From the NCBI GenBank assembly GCA_033032175.1, contig CM065324.1, positions 2,170,001-2,234,000 on the forward strand: 64,000 nucleotides of DNA. The letters are read 5' to 3'. This DNA comes from Saturnia japonica. Its lineage: Eukaryota > Arthropoda > Insecta > Lepidoptera > Saturniidae. Position numbers and translations under genes: made by a program. Under the pieces are notes generated by a model. The model was not told where the DNA came from. It did not search any database and saw nothing but the letters and a program-made list of their open reading frames with translations. Numbering within the stretch: the stretch's first letter is position 1; every line of letters begins with the position of its first letter. Positions 35,970 to 47,381 of this stretch are shown in pieces.

Positions 35970-36519
35970 ATCTATACTTGTTTATCTATAACTATACAGT
36001 ATCCCAGCATTTATCGTTTTTAGTTATAGTACAGTGTCATATGATATGATGAGTCATTTGATTGTAACGAGTTAATTTCCTCACGATGTTTTCTTCATCG
36101 CTAAATTATAAACCAGTGCTTTGACAACAATGAACAATCCTCAATAGACGACAGTTTGTTCAAAATGTACCACTTTTATAAAATTAACTAAAATTTATTG
36201 TAGCTTTTATATAAATTTGTTAAAACATTATTAAACAATAGATATTCCTTTTATTTCAATTTACTGGAAATACAAAATTTATTACGTAAATTCGAACGAT
36301 CTCACCGAATACTGAAGCTTGTCGGTTAAATATTTTAGATATATTATTAGGTAACACGAAATAAATTTGCATTTGTAAATTGGTATCTTTTATTGAAGCC
36401 GTTACAAAAGCGTGAATGTAAAAAAGATATCAAACAATGTACACGAAATCGTCGAATGAAAATACAAACACGTGTTTTCAATACCGTACTATTCTATGTA
36501 TATAGATAGGTATGATGTA

Positions 36520-36660
36520 GTAATCGGAAGGGTCAACCGCGTCCCCGCCGCACTTCGCCTCGCCCCCGCACTCTATCGATCGTCAGCGCCACGTTGCCGC
36601 TAACTTTCACGTTTCGATGCGACGTTGCCAGATCGCTTATTTAGATTTGTTGTAACCTCA
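36520..36660. promoter_or_regulatory. CpG-rich island with paired GTTGCC words
   Basis: GCCACGTTGCCGCT at 36588-36601 and TGCGACGTTGCCA at 36618-36630 lie 30 bases apart. CTCTATCGATCG at about 36571 resembles a DRE. It lies about 620 bases beyond the stop codon of gene 1, so it is not that gene's promoter. No other gene is recognised next to it. Confidence 0.4.
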
Positions 36661-36661
36661 C

Positions 36662-37284
36662 TTTATTGTTGTTATTATGTTGTTACTTGTTGCATTTTCT
36701 TAGTATTATTAGGTATATTTATTATCTCATAAGTACATAACTCAAGAGTTCATGTTGCGAATGCATAATATTTTAAACTTTCAACAATTTTTATTCTCAA
36801 TTTACCAGAATAACGTCACTGTTCATAAAACTGAAAAGGAAGAGAAGTTCTTGAAAATAAATATCTAGTTAAAGGACTCAATGACAATGTTGATTAAATA
36901 AACTTTTTCTTTCCGCAAGATACCTCCTACGTATAATTTAAAAAACTAGAGTTACCTATTGAATTATTATGCCAGTTATTTTCTAGCTTGTAGTTTAAAG
37001 AGATAATAATATTTGGACTCATTTCTTAATGGTCTCAACAATATACTATGACCTTTATGGACATGTTAATTTGTATTTAATAGTAAAATAATCCTTGTCT
37101 ATTGTTTTCTAGCTGAGTTATATATTATTCAACCTCGGCACTTACCTTATCAGGAAATACCAAAATAAAGTCTAATAGATAAAATATAAGTCCATTGATC
37201 TACATAAAATGTACTCAATAGTTAGTTATTTTATCTTATCACAACAGATTGGAATGATAGAAAGTCAGTAAGCAATGAACACCC
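36662..37284. other. Downstream flank of gene 1
   Basis: AT-rich sequence that must hold the 3' untranslated region and poly(A) site of gene 1 on the minus strand. No canonical AATAAA stands out close to the stop; an ATTAAA lies near 37076. Confidence 0.35.
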
Positions 37285-39177
37285 TTATTCATCGTAACCG
37301 ACCTGAGTGAGATCTAGTTTAAACTTTGTCTCTGTAGTGCATCTTATATTCTTAATCAGTCTTATTACTTCGCTGCGAAACTCCAACTTCTGGTCCATGT
37401 CGAATCGCCTCACTGCTGGTAGTAAAGACTCGAAAAATGACCTATCCTCGTCTTCTACGGAATAACTGCAATTGGCCTCTGGAAACGAGGCCTCGACGAA
37501 CTCTATACCGGAATCCATTTTTGAGTTTCTTCTTTTTCTTTTTAAATTCTCTATAGTTGATGGCATTTCTTCTTCGCTGATCCAACTTGAGTTACTTCTC
37601 AAATCTAATTTCTTTTTTAAAGTAAGTTTATTTAATTTATTATCGTCGTCACTATGCCAGGACGTGTCGTTGTTATCCGCATCGACATCGCTTCCAGACT
37701 GGCTGTTCTGTTTATAAAACTTATCAAGGAATGACAACTGTTTCGCATAAATGTATCCCTTTTTTCCGTATCTATTTTTTGTGTGCCTCACGTACGAGTC
37801 TCGTATGTTGCGCCATTTGCTGTGTAGTTTTCTGTCTGAAATATAAAGTGTAATTCTATTATCATTTTTATTTTTGATTTAACTTATACTTGTACTACCA
37901 TTGAAGGAAGTGGTGTATTATTACTCTGTGTACTCTAGTCCCTACTGTATATATATATCGTAATGATAGGCAATGTAACGTTTAATATGATGTTTAACGC
38001 CGGCGCGGCTCCATACTTTATTACCGTGCATAGTATTTATAAAATATGTTTAGTCCATGATTACTCAAAGCGACGATGCCGCAATGGTAGCGTGTACGAC
38101 GTATACGACGTCGATCGACGTTGGTTCGAATTCTACGAGCCTGAGCTTTTTATAAAGGAAAACAACGTGATGGAAACATACCTCAAGATAAAAATCTGTC
38201 TTCAAGCACGTATAGATGTGTTCCGGTAACCGCACTTGAGAGACAGTGTTACTTAAAGTTTAGCGTGTTTACTACATTCTTTCATCACATCGTCACTTAA
38301 AATCAGGTGCGATTTTGGTCAAACGCAGAGACCTAATTAATATAAATCCTGTACTTATGAGAGTCCTGTGGTATGAGAAATACGTAGATACCTACCTACG
38401 CGATCATCGTTACTTATGCAACAAATACCCCAAAGTTCGGTATCCTGTAAGCGGTTATCACGAAAACTTTTAACTTAGCGGTGGGCGATTATGAGATATA
38501 CTAATGTAATAATTCGATTATGAAGATAACTCGATTATAGCCATTAGTAATTACTAATATTAGTAGAAATTTCGATGATGAGTACGAATCGAAGTACGAT
38601 TAGTAATCACTAATGCTAGGTTATTGATTTGATAGAATTAATAATTATTACGACCGAATGACCTTTTTTTAACTTGGTATATATGAAGGACTTTGTTGAC
38701 GACTGCCCGACCTTTTTTTTGTTTTTAGCTTCCCACTCTACCTTTTTAATAAGTACATATATATCTCAATTCACTCATCATCGAAATAACTAGATTATGT
38801 AAATCATTTGTAATCGCCCACCTCTAATTTAACTATGGTAACATTAACATACAATATAATCTCATAACCTTTGAAACATTTTTTTTAAATTATGTACCTA
38901 ACTTATTTTGTATTATGTCTTTATACATAATCAATTTATTATTCGGATCGACTCTTACAATGTATATGAGTATAATTGGTAATAAATTATACTTACATAG
39001 ATCCGTCCTTTCGGTTTCGTTCATTTGCTCAAAATCCTCTATGAACACTCTCGCTATTTCAGACCACGCGTGCCGTTTCCTGTTCTTATATCTATGGTTT
39101 TCACTGGTCAAGTCCCATATTTCGGGATATTTTTTCACTTCACATATAAAAGTTTCGACGTCTAAAGAACACATCAT
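37285..39177 (-). CDS. MADF-BESS domain protein (gene 1), two exons
   Basis: The exons are 38997-39177 and 37285-37835. The intron has donor CTAT/GTAAGT and acceptor TTTCAG/ACAG, and joining keeps one frame of 243 aa. Residues about 6-103 form a MADF domain (FICEVKKYPEIWDL, HAWSEIARVF, then SKWRNIRDSYVRH and FLDKFYK). A Ser/Asp-rich linker and a basic patch KRKRR (159-163) follow. A BESS motif lies at about 189-223 (EDRSFFESLLPAVRRF). MADF binds DNA in a Myb-like way and BESS mediates protein contacts, so a nuclear transcriptional regulator is likely; its targets are unknown. The start is the first of two adjacent ATGs, after AATAAC. A SINE sits in the intron. It is a paralogue of the gene at 48734-50180. 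Confidence 0.9.
37836..38996 (-). other. Intron of gene 1
   Basis: A GT-AG intron of 1161 bases, phase 1, inside the MADF domain. It contains a plus-strand SINE (38065-38330) and AT-rich filler. A short palindromic segment, with ATTAGTAATTACTAATATTA near 38543, has no assigned role. Confidence 0.85.
38065..38330 (+). repeat. tRNA-derived SINE, family 2, in the intron of gene 1
   Basis: A-box-like GATGCCGCAATGGTAGCG and B-box-like GTTGGTTCGAATTCTACG are followed by GAGCCTGAGCTTTTTATAAA and the tail ACATCGTCACTTAAAATCAG. It is antisense to the host gene. The 25090-25345 element is the other copy. Confidence 0.65.
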
Positions 39178-39179
39178 GT

Positions 39180-39335
39180 TATTGAACTAGAATCGTGCGT
39201 TAGCTCGGAGGAGGAAACGCGCGACGCACGCGGACAGCCTGCGCGGAGTGACGCGACGTGGCAGCCGCGGGGCCGCAGCGACTGGCATGCGTCGTCTGCA
39301 AACGCTAATCGATGATCTGGCAACGTCGCATTTAC
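39180..39335 (-). promoter_or_regulatory. CpG-rich promoter region of gene 1
   Basis: The block directly upstream of the gene 1 start codon is GC-rich (GGACAGCCTGCGCGGAGTGA, GCAGCCGCGGGGCCGCAG). It carries the reverse complement of TGCGACGTTGCCA at 39318-39330, 141 bases or more before the ATG, next to TAATCGATGAT. GACGCGACGTGGCAGCC near 39249 is a weaker relative. Location makes a promoter role likely; the functional word is inferred. Confidence 0.6.
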
Positions 39336-39795
39336 CTTTCTACTAAATTTTATCATGTTCTTTTTGTCTTATTTATCACTTCTGTCTAGCTGTTTATGGT
39401 TTTGATCAAAATTTTTTACTTCATAGCACATAAGTGCGAATAAAAATGTATGAAACCACACACACATTATTAATCATTTCGAAACTAATTAAGCGAGAAT
39501 ACAAGTTACAAAATTTTGGTTGGACTTTAGAATCGTTACCGCCGAATTTGATTCTGTGAAGGGCCCACCCCGGCAAGCAAGGAGGTCGTATTTGACATAT
39601 ATAACACTGTAATCGTTTAAAAACGAAACAAAAAAGTGTAATTCTAGAAAAAAATTACGATCTTCGGTGAACTTTATGACAACTACTTAGAAGTGACATT
39701 TGTATTGTCACTATTAATTCCCGCAGTGTCAAAATTATATTTAGCCTGATTATAGAGTACACTTGTACTCTGGACAATAACAGCTAAAAAGTAGG
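39336..39795. other. Spacer
   Basis: No gene recognised. The sequence becomes AT-rich upstream of the gene 1 promoter. Confidence 0.4.
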
Positions 39796-39799
39796 TTTA

Positions 39800-40410
39800 C
39801 ACTAGAATTCAAACAAAACTAAAGTAATGACAAACTATGTAAAAAAAGAAATATGTATATCGGGAGACCAAATTGAATATGTAAATGAATATATCTATCT
39901 AGGGAAACAAATGTCGTTTGATGCAAAAAATAACAAAATCGAAATAGATAGAAGGATTAACTGCACTTGGAAGAAATTCTGGACACTAAAAGAAATCCTG
40001 AAAAGACACTACCACATAAAACATAATACATAAAATAATAATGGACACTTGCATCCTGCCAAGTTGTAACATACGGAAGTCAAACTTAGACATACATCAA
40101 TAAAATAATAAATAAAATTGCTTCATGTCAACCAACATACCATGGAAAGGAGTATACTAAAATTAAGACAAATACATAAAACCAGAAACGAAGAGATAAG
40201 GAAAAGAACTGATGAAACTTACTGATGCTCTTCAACATGATCTAAGTCTAAAATGAAAATGAGCAGGACACATTTCAAGGTACAAAGAAAAGAGATAGTC
40301 GCTAAAAGTAACAAGATATGGCCAGGACCTACAGGCATGAGGAGTTATATAACTAATAATTTGTAATTGTCTATTAGATGTGGAATAAAGAAGCTTTATT
40401 ATTATTATTA
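39800..40410 (+). pseudogene. RTE-type LINE ORF2 C-terminal fragment
   Basis: The frame at 39827-40033 reads KKEICISGDQIEYVNEYIYL and GKQMSFDAKNNKIEIDRRI, then WKKFWTLKEILKRHY. Beyond a stop near 40031, the frames continue with phrases of the same protein (for example a TRNEEIRKRT equivalent near 40180) and end with TGGAATAAAGAAGCTTTATT and ATTATT repeats. This is a familiar endonuclease-reverse transcriptase LINE end in insects, here truncated at its 5' side and full of stops. Confidence 0.7.
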
Positions 40411-40955
40411 TATAGAGTGATGTAACTATAAAATGTTGGGTCTGAACTCCTCTAATTTAAATTTTAATATTAAACGGTAGCTATTCTAAAGCTGAGCCTA
40501 AATTTTGTTATGTACATATATTCTTATGGAATAAAAGTATTTATTTTTTGTCTTTTAACTTACTATAATATAACGGAAATATGTAATAAGTTGTAAATAG
40601 AAGGTATGAATAAATACTACAAAAAAATTACTCCGTACAACCGTAACAGTATCGGTTCGCCTTATGTACAAATATAATGCGAGCCGATTGACGACTCGTC
40701 GTCGGAGTGCCCGGGTCAGCCGGGTGTTAGAAGCTTCCTCGCGTGCGCGGTTGCGGATGCCGGAAAATAATTTTCTGCCCACCGATAGCACCTCCGAGAT
40801 CGCCCTCTCGCTCGCACATCGACTTGTAAGAAGAACGTCCCTCTCCCCGTCACGGTACTGACCCCGCAACTGCCTGTTGCTGCTACAGTGGCGCCGTTTA
40901 GCGGAATAGATTCCCCTATTGAGAACGAACGTGACCTAGTCACGCTCGGGTAACT
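40411..40955. other. Spacer and possible 5' part of the Jockey element
   Basis: From about 40640 the sequence turns GC-rich, with short frames on both strands and a small inverted repeat (GAACGTGAC...GTCACGCTC near 40925-40947). It may be the 5' untranslated region and gag start of the adjoining LINE, but no motif proves it. Confidence 0.3.
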
Positions 40956-40959
40956 CGTA

Positions 40960-43650
40960 GGTACCGGGATATTATCGGAAGAAATACTACACTGGATGGC
41001 ATTGTACCTACGGGTCTACGAACCCAAAATTGAGAATAGACAGTCCTCAGAGGAGGACAAAACTGCATTGGCATATGCGGCAAAAGGAATACTCGCTCCC
41101 CCCAGATTTACGGAACATGTCAAGAATATCCGGGCACGCGGGGGATTCCCGAGTAGTATATTCTTCGCCACTGTTAGTAGAGACAAGGAGACAACCCCAG
41201 CCGGACCAGATCGAAGAGCTCTTGTTGAAGTTTATCTTTAAGGTAGAGGCCTGGCGCAGGGAAACTGGTCCCGCCCAGTGCCACAAATGCCAACAATTTT
41301 GGCATAGCTCTCAACAATGTCACGGCCTCAAGCCTGTGTGAGATGCGGCGGTCGCTCTCCTCGTGCAGGACTGCGACCGCCCACGCGATCAACTCCTGAC
41401 GTGTGTCAACGGTGGAGGCCCCCACCCTGCCGCTTATTTTTCACAGTTTCCGGCGATCCGCAAAAGCAAGAAAAAAAAGTGCCGGCACAGTGGCTAAAAC
41501 AGGGGCTCAAAATACCGGACGTAAAGGGTAAACACTGACACAGCACAACACTGTTGAGGAGACGGTACATGGGTCGCTGATGGCGCGGGCCTTAAATCCA
41601 GTGGAGCTTAGTGCCAGGACTCAGGATCAGGAAGCCGCTCTGAGAGGCATGACGAACCACTACCATCAAGATGGTTAGAACATGGTTAGTACATTAGGGA
41701 CTACCACACGTGGAATACTAGGCTCTATGCGTTGGGAGTACTAGTGAACTTAGCTGGCACCAATACAAGACTGTTTGCTATTTATGAACCGCCATAGCAA
41801 ACAACAGCCACATTAGAAAGCGAAATCGAGGACCTTTTGCTACAAGATTCCACGCCGACCGTCCTCACGGGTGATTTCAACATAAAAAATACGTTATTGG
41901 ATGCCTCCATGGCGTTGGCTCTTGGTAGGCTTATGCACACACATTCCATAGATAAGAACTACGAGATAGCTGGCCTAGACCAGGATTAACAACCTCTCCG
42001 CTCCAGTTGGTCCCACCGGATCAACAGTCCGACCATAGGCCTGTGATACTCGAATTCTCACACATACCAGCGCTGATAGGATTTCCCGCACCACGACTAA
42101 TAGTCAACTGAAATGAGTTTAGAGAGGAGTTACAGGCGTCGACGCCCTCGAGAAAGTTATCCACTCGAAAGGACGTGCAGCGTATGATATCCAATGTTAC
42201 ACAATGCATCCACAATGCAGTAGAGAGATAATGGCAGAATACCCGTTGCCCGAGATAGAAAGCCGCCGCACGTCTAGAAAAACAATGCTCACTCAACCCG
42301 GTAACTAACCATTTACACACCGCGGAAGTAGCGCAACACCTGGATGCATACCAGTTAGAAGCAGCCTACAGCTGCAAATAAGATACAATGTACGTCAGTC
42401 CGCGCAAGGTGAAGCGCACGATTGCTAGACTAAAGTGTCGGTAAAGTAAAGTCCCGGTAAAGTCTCGGGCGCCGACCGCATTACAAACGCGATGTTGCGT
42501 AGCCTGTTTCTTAAAACTTTCCCGGCGGTTACGCGATTTTTCAGTGGAATACTGCGCTCAGAACACTTTTCACAGGAGTGGAAAATAGGACACGTCATCA
42601 TGATTCCTAAACTTGAAAAGGACCTAGGACAACCAGACAGTTACAGACCAATCACATTGTTAAACTAGTTGTCAAAGGTCATCGAACTTCTAGTACTTAC
42701 AGCACTGAAGACACATGTGACGCTCAGGCCTGAACAGTTGGGAGTTCAGAGAGGGCTATTCAACAACTCTGCAGCTCACACAAGCCATCTACACCTTAGT
42801 CGCAAGCCACAAAAAAAAAAGATCACGCCGTACGGTGTTCTTAGACATGGAGAAGGCTTCAACAGTGTGTGGCACGACGGTCTCATGTACAAGTTGTCGA
42901 CGGCAACCACGACGACAAAGCATATTTATATCGTTATACAGTCTTTCGTAGAAGATCGCCGGGTGAGAGTTTCGGTTGAGATTCACCTTTCAAGAGAGGT
43001 CCTGGTGCCTCCGGGAGTACCGCAGGGCAGTTGCCTGTCCCCGATACTCTACGCTCTCTACATCAATGGTGTACCAGTAGTCGGCAAAGTAGAGTTTGCG
43101 CTTTTCGGTGATGTCTCCGCATACTCGACGACCTCGGTGAACAAAAAGAGAGCCGCAGCCCTATTACAACCATCCTTGGACTGACTGTCGTGACGTTCCT
43201 GTTGGGGCATTCGAAGAAATTACTTACTGCCTTTTACACTTCAGGGAAAGACCTTGCCATGGAGAGATGTCAACTACATCTGAATATTTGAAGCGCCGGT
43301 TATGAACCCAGCAAAATTACACGCTCAAAATGATAGTCGAGACCCCACACAATATGTGAGGAACTCGACCATCCATCGCGATCTGCGGATAGATAGCCTG
43401 GATGAATTCATAAGCAGCCTTTCAACTCGCATGTTCCTGTATCCTCGATGTAAGCGAAAAATTCTGAAATCTCAGCGTCATAATACGCGAGGCCTAAATA
43501 TGAGACAAGCCCGTCCCGAGAGTCCCGGGCGGAGAAGAAAGTCACCGATAGAGAGCTCAGCTCAGTAATGTGCGAGATGATTAGTTGTTGTTGACTTGTC
43601 GTCATTCCATTTCGGAATTTGACCATAATATTGTAACTACAAGTAACCAA
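40960..43650 (+). mobile_element. Jockey-clade LINE, heavily mutated
   Basis: In order along the plus strand are gag zinc knuckles (CHKCQQFWHSSQQC at about 41279, then a CVRCGG word), an endonuclease piece with LTGDFNIK near 41864-41887, and a reverse transcriptase. The order gag, endonuclease, reverse transcriptase and the CCHC knuckle type fit the Jockey clade. Many stops and frameshifts break both reading frames, so it is inactive. Limits are approximate, and no target duplication was found. Confidence 0.75.
42440..43200 (+). pseudogene. Jockey reverse transcriptase, inactive
   Basis: Phrases in order are a DSYRPITLLN-type segment near 42640, LSKVIELLVLTALK, RPEQLGVQRG, a palm segment with FNSVWHDGLMYKL, VPPGVPQGSCLSPILYALYI and a degraded catalytic box. 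A one-base loss near 42860 breaks the DMEKAFNSVW segment. The usual FADD box reads FGDV, so the second catalytic Asp is gone. The 171-codon frame at 42669-43184 covers most of it by chance preservation. Confidence 0.75.
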
Positions 43651-43839
43651 CGCTTGAAGAGTTCTGCCACGCCTCCAACTGCCCTATTGTGAACTGAAAA
43701 CTGCATTTTTATTTGAAACGGATTGGAATTAGCATACTTGAAGTCTTAGAAGAGTTAACGTGCATGTCCCGCACACATAATATGTTAATAAATATAAATA
43801 ATAACAATAACAAATGTTGTGGTAGTCGTCCTCGTCGAA

Positions 43840-44205
43840 AAATCGTAGTAGTCAAGTGGTTTAGATTAGTGGACTATCGATTCGATGTCCACAGGTTCGA
43901 CCCCTGGCATGTACCAACGAATATTTCTGAATACGCATATGTTTACTAATTGAAATTGGTAACAACACTATTCAGCTGATGATGAAGGAAAACATCGTGA
44001 GGAAATCTGAACGTTTGAGAAATGTTCCTGTAGTAGCTACCCACCGTATATCGTTGATGGAATTAATATAGAATTGTAGATTTTTTGGAATTTGAAATAC
44101 GTCGTGGGCTCGCGGGCTGGCGTGGTGACTAAGTCCGTACGTTTCCTCGGGAAGAGACCTAAACCCAATAGTGAGACATTTACGGGCTAGTATTATTATT
44201 ATATT
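43840..44205 (+). repeat. tRNA-derived SINE, family 1
   Basis: The A-box region AAGTGGTTTAGATTAGTGG and B-box region CACAGGTTCGACCCCTGG are well kept. ACTAATTGAAATTGGTAACA is in the body, and ACCTAAACCCAATAGTGAGA then GGGCTAGTATTATTATTATA form the tail. The acceptor stem does not pair, so it is not a tRNA gene. Confidence 0.75.
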
Positions 44206-44800
44206 AATTAATATACGGTTTTTGTGATGCTTTAGGGTGGGTACAAGTAATCTGCCACCTCTCCGTCGCCTTGTGCTTGTTTGTCTTTGAGTAGAGTAAA
44301 GCGCGTCATGTATGCGTGGGCGCGCCGCGCGTACGTGCGTCTGTCTGTATGTCATTCAATAGCCAGGTCTTTATTTAATAATAAATTTTCTTCTTTTTAT
44401 TTAAGGGTTACCATGCTCATCCACAATTCTACCAACGCCACCTGAATAGAATATTTTAATACACTTCACTTGTGCATATAATAATGCTGCCAAAATTACA
44501 TAATATCTGATATAAAGATAACTTTATTATGAATTAAAACTACAACATGACAGATTAAAATTCCGCCAAATAGTTCCGATTATAAGTATTTATAAATATA
44601 TAATGGATTGCTCGGTGGTATATTCATTACCACTTCCATAACTTTTTTCCATCGTTTTTAAAACTATTAAAATCGCTATTTCTTGAATAAAACCCATAAT
44701 TGTTAAAGTAAATTAGAAATACTTAATTTAAAATGACTCTGGAAACCCTGTTATGAAAGTCAGTAGAAAAAAAAGTGTGTGCGTGTAACCTTTACGCGCA
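44206..44800. other. Spacer with GC-rich patch near 44270-44340
   Basis: GGGCGCGCCGCGCGTACGTG near 44320 is followed by GTCTGTCTGTATG. It lies on a 127-codon minus frame without any recognisable domain. Confidence 0.3.
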
Positions 44801-45220
44801 ATTGAAGTAAAACTTTTTTGGCGTTGACGGTATATATCACTAAAATGATTAAATTTTATTATTGAATATTATAGAATATCACAATCGTCAGAAAATTTAT
44901 TAATAATTTATTTATTACAAAAGTAATCACTAAACAAGTATATTTAGAGATTTTCAAAAAACTTTGCAATTTGAAATTTGCAATTTGATCCGTTTGAAAT
45001 ATTGGAAATAAATAATCCTAATTGATTATGATGATATTTGCCACTAGCTGAGCTGGCGTATAAGTCAAGAAGCGTGGAGTATATAATATGACATATACTT
45101 ACTACCAATCCAAATTATTATTTTCAATACCGGAAACTACACAGACTAGTAAGCGTTACTTCCGACAGAAAAAAAATCTGAGTTACCCCCTAGTCGCGCC
45201 TAAAGAAGTTTTACTTCAAT
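44801..45220. mobile_element. 420-bp MITE with inverted ends
   Basis: The left end ATTGAAGTAAAACTTTTTTG then GCG (44801-44823) and the right end, reversed, ATTGAAGTAAAACTTCTTTA then GGCG match closely. Single ends of the same type occur near 55650 and 63170. There is no coding content. The target duplication is not clear. Confidence 0.7.
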
Positions 45221-46855
45221 AGATAGTAAATATAAACCAGAGTGATAACAAAAATATATAGCAATTTGAAAACAGCACTTCAAACGTATTTAATCATTTA
45301 TTTATTTTTTTATAAATGGACCAGTTTTACTGTATACAAAAACATTGTCAGGTTATATTTGTTAAAAATATCTCAAAAGATTACTTTATGTACCTATGAC
45401 ATTTTGTTAATTGTGCGAGTCGACTCCCACGTTGCCCAATGCAGTGAAATATTCAATTTATCATTGTAAATAATCCAACGTTAATGTTAATTAAAATCTG
45501 TTGACTCCAGAATGTGTATATTTTACCTTAGAGATCTGTATATCAAATGATGTCCGTCTGTTTATATGCTTAGACGCACATCAGACTACAGCTTCCCAAC
45601 GGATTTATATCAGTTTTCAGCCCTCGACGCATACAGAGGATTGTTATAAGTTTAACATGACGTGTATCCTATCTATGTGACTGGCTGTAGCATCGTAGCA
45701 CCCAAACAGTTAAACCGATTTTAGTTTCGGTTTTTGTTTGAAAGGTGCCTTAATCAAGAGTGTTCTTATCAGTTTTAGACACGCATAGTGTGTCCGAAGT
45801 GACTGACTCAGCTATAATGTTTTATTATGATATTGATCTTTTAGTTAAGGCCGTGTAATATCTAAATCGTAATTAATACAACACTATTATAAATCACATT
45901 GCGCCGTGGGCAGTCACCAGTATTAAATCATCTAAAATAATATATAATACTTTAAAAGGTCGATGACAGTAATTATTCTAATGGTTTTCCTTGTTTCTTC
46001 AACGAAACTTGTTTTAATAATGTTTATATATGTAGTGTAACAAAAACAATAAAAACGTTTAAAACGATTAAATTGTGTATGAAGGTGTATAATCATTCAA
46101 ACGAACCGTATTATATCAGCTACATTGCTTTTTTAATATAATTATTGTTCGGAATTTAAATATAAACATATGCACTAAACAGCCAATATTGTTATTGTCA
46201 ATAGTTTTGCTAAATAATTATTCTTTGAGTTATAGAATTATTTTCTGATACATTTACAAACACACTTACACTGGAATGTTCACATATTCAGAGAGTTGCG
46301 AAAGTTATAAAACAATCATTAAAGATTGTGTAATAAAACTATAAAATCATATTTGAACAATAATATATCATAATCTTAATTTCATGTAAATCTTATTAAC
46401 ATAATGAGAATTAAATTAAGATTATAAATGTTGGCAACGGTGACCATGTGAGAAAGGAATTTTAGAGTTGTTTACTCGCAAGGCGCACGCGATGTAATGT
46501 TGCGTAACCTTGCAAAAATACAAGTCTACGCAAACGAACATAAAAAGAACGCTCCCACATAAATAGATTCTTACTCCTTCGTGATTGATATCTTTATAGT
46601 TAATAAATACAGAAAGTTTGTCGTTGCAACTTAAGCATTACGAGTGTGTTGAACGAAATCTCCAGAGGGTACCCAAGAAACATTATGGCGAAAGTAGAGA
46701 GCTTCGAGATGAGTGTGCTCACGAGTATTATTTATATAAGATTATGTAAAGTATATATATATAAAAAATAAGTTTATTAAAGGCATAAATTAAAAAAAAA
46801 ACTATAGCATTGAAAATCAAAATTATTACGAAAGATTTTTTGGAAAACTTTGAAA
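45221..46855. other. AT-rich spacer with old repeat scraps
   Basis: Near 45590-45790 phrases such as CAACGGATTTATATCAG and CAGTTAAACCGATTTTAG are typical of old dispersed repeats. A 75-codon frame at 45242-45469 is AT-driven. No gene. Confidence 0.4.
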
Positions 46856-46859
46856 TTTA

Positions 46860-47379
46860 TACCATTTCCATTTCTTTATTTTCTCGATGACAGCTCCTGT
46901 GAAAACTTGAACGAGCGTCTTTTTACATTATGTATGCATTATTTTATAAAAATATCACGTTTACACACGTACAAGGTTATACCAGAGTCGGAGAAATTGA
47001 TAGGGATGGAGCTATATCGATAAACGTAACACGATTACAGAGCCGATATTTTTTTACAAAATGTAAGAAACTAAACTACTGCCGAATACTTTTGTACAAA
47101 TTTATTAACTAATATTATATTTCATTACAAGATGTTACACGTATTAATTCTTGATTGATAATGCCAACTTCTTCAAAATTTTCGAAGCTGTTGAAGAATA
47201 CGTAGGTATAGGTAGGTACTCGACAATGACAGGTAATCTTTATTTATTTACTTTAATCAAAATCTGATGAATTGTCATCGACATTGACATATGCGATCGA
47301 TATCATTACTTATTTGGTCACAACACTACAACTATCAAATTAGAACTGTCATCGAGAAAATAAAGAAATGGAAATAGTA
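46860..47379. mobile_element. 520-bp TA-flanked MITE, copy 2 (inverted relative to copy 1)
   Basis: The ends read TACCATTTCCATTTCTTTAT and, reversed, TACTATTTCCATTTCTTTAT, with TA at 46858-46859 and 47380-47381. The sequence is the reverse complement of 5426-5955 with few changes. The same frame (YALFYKNITFTHVQGYTRVG) is open in both. Confidence 0.85.
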
Positions 47380-47381
47380 TA

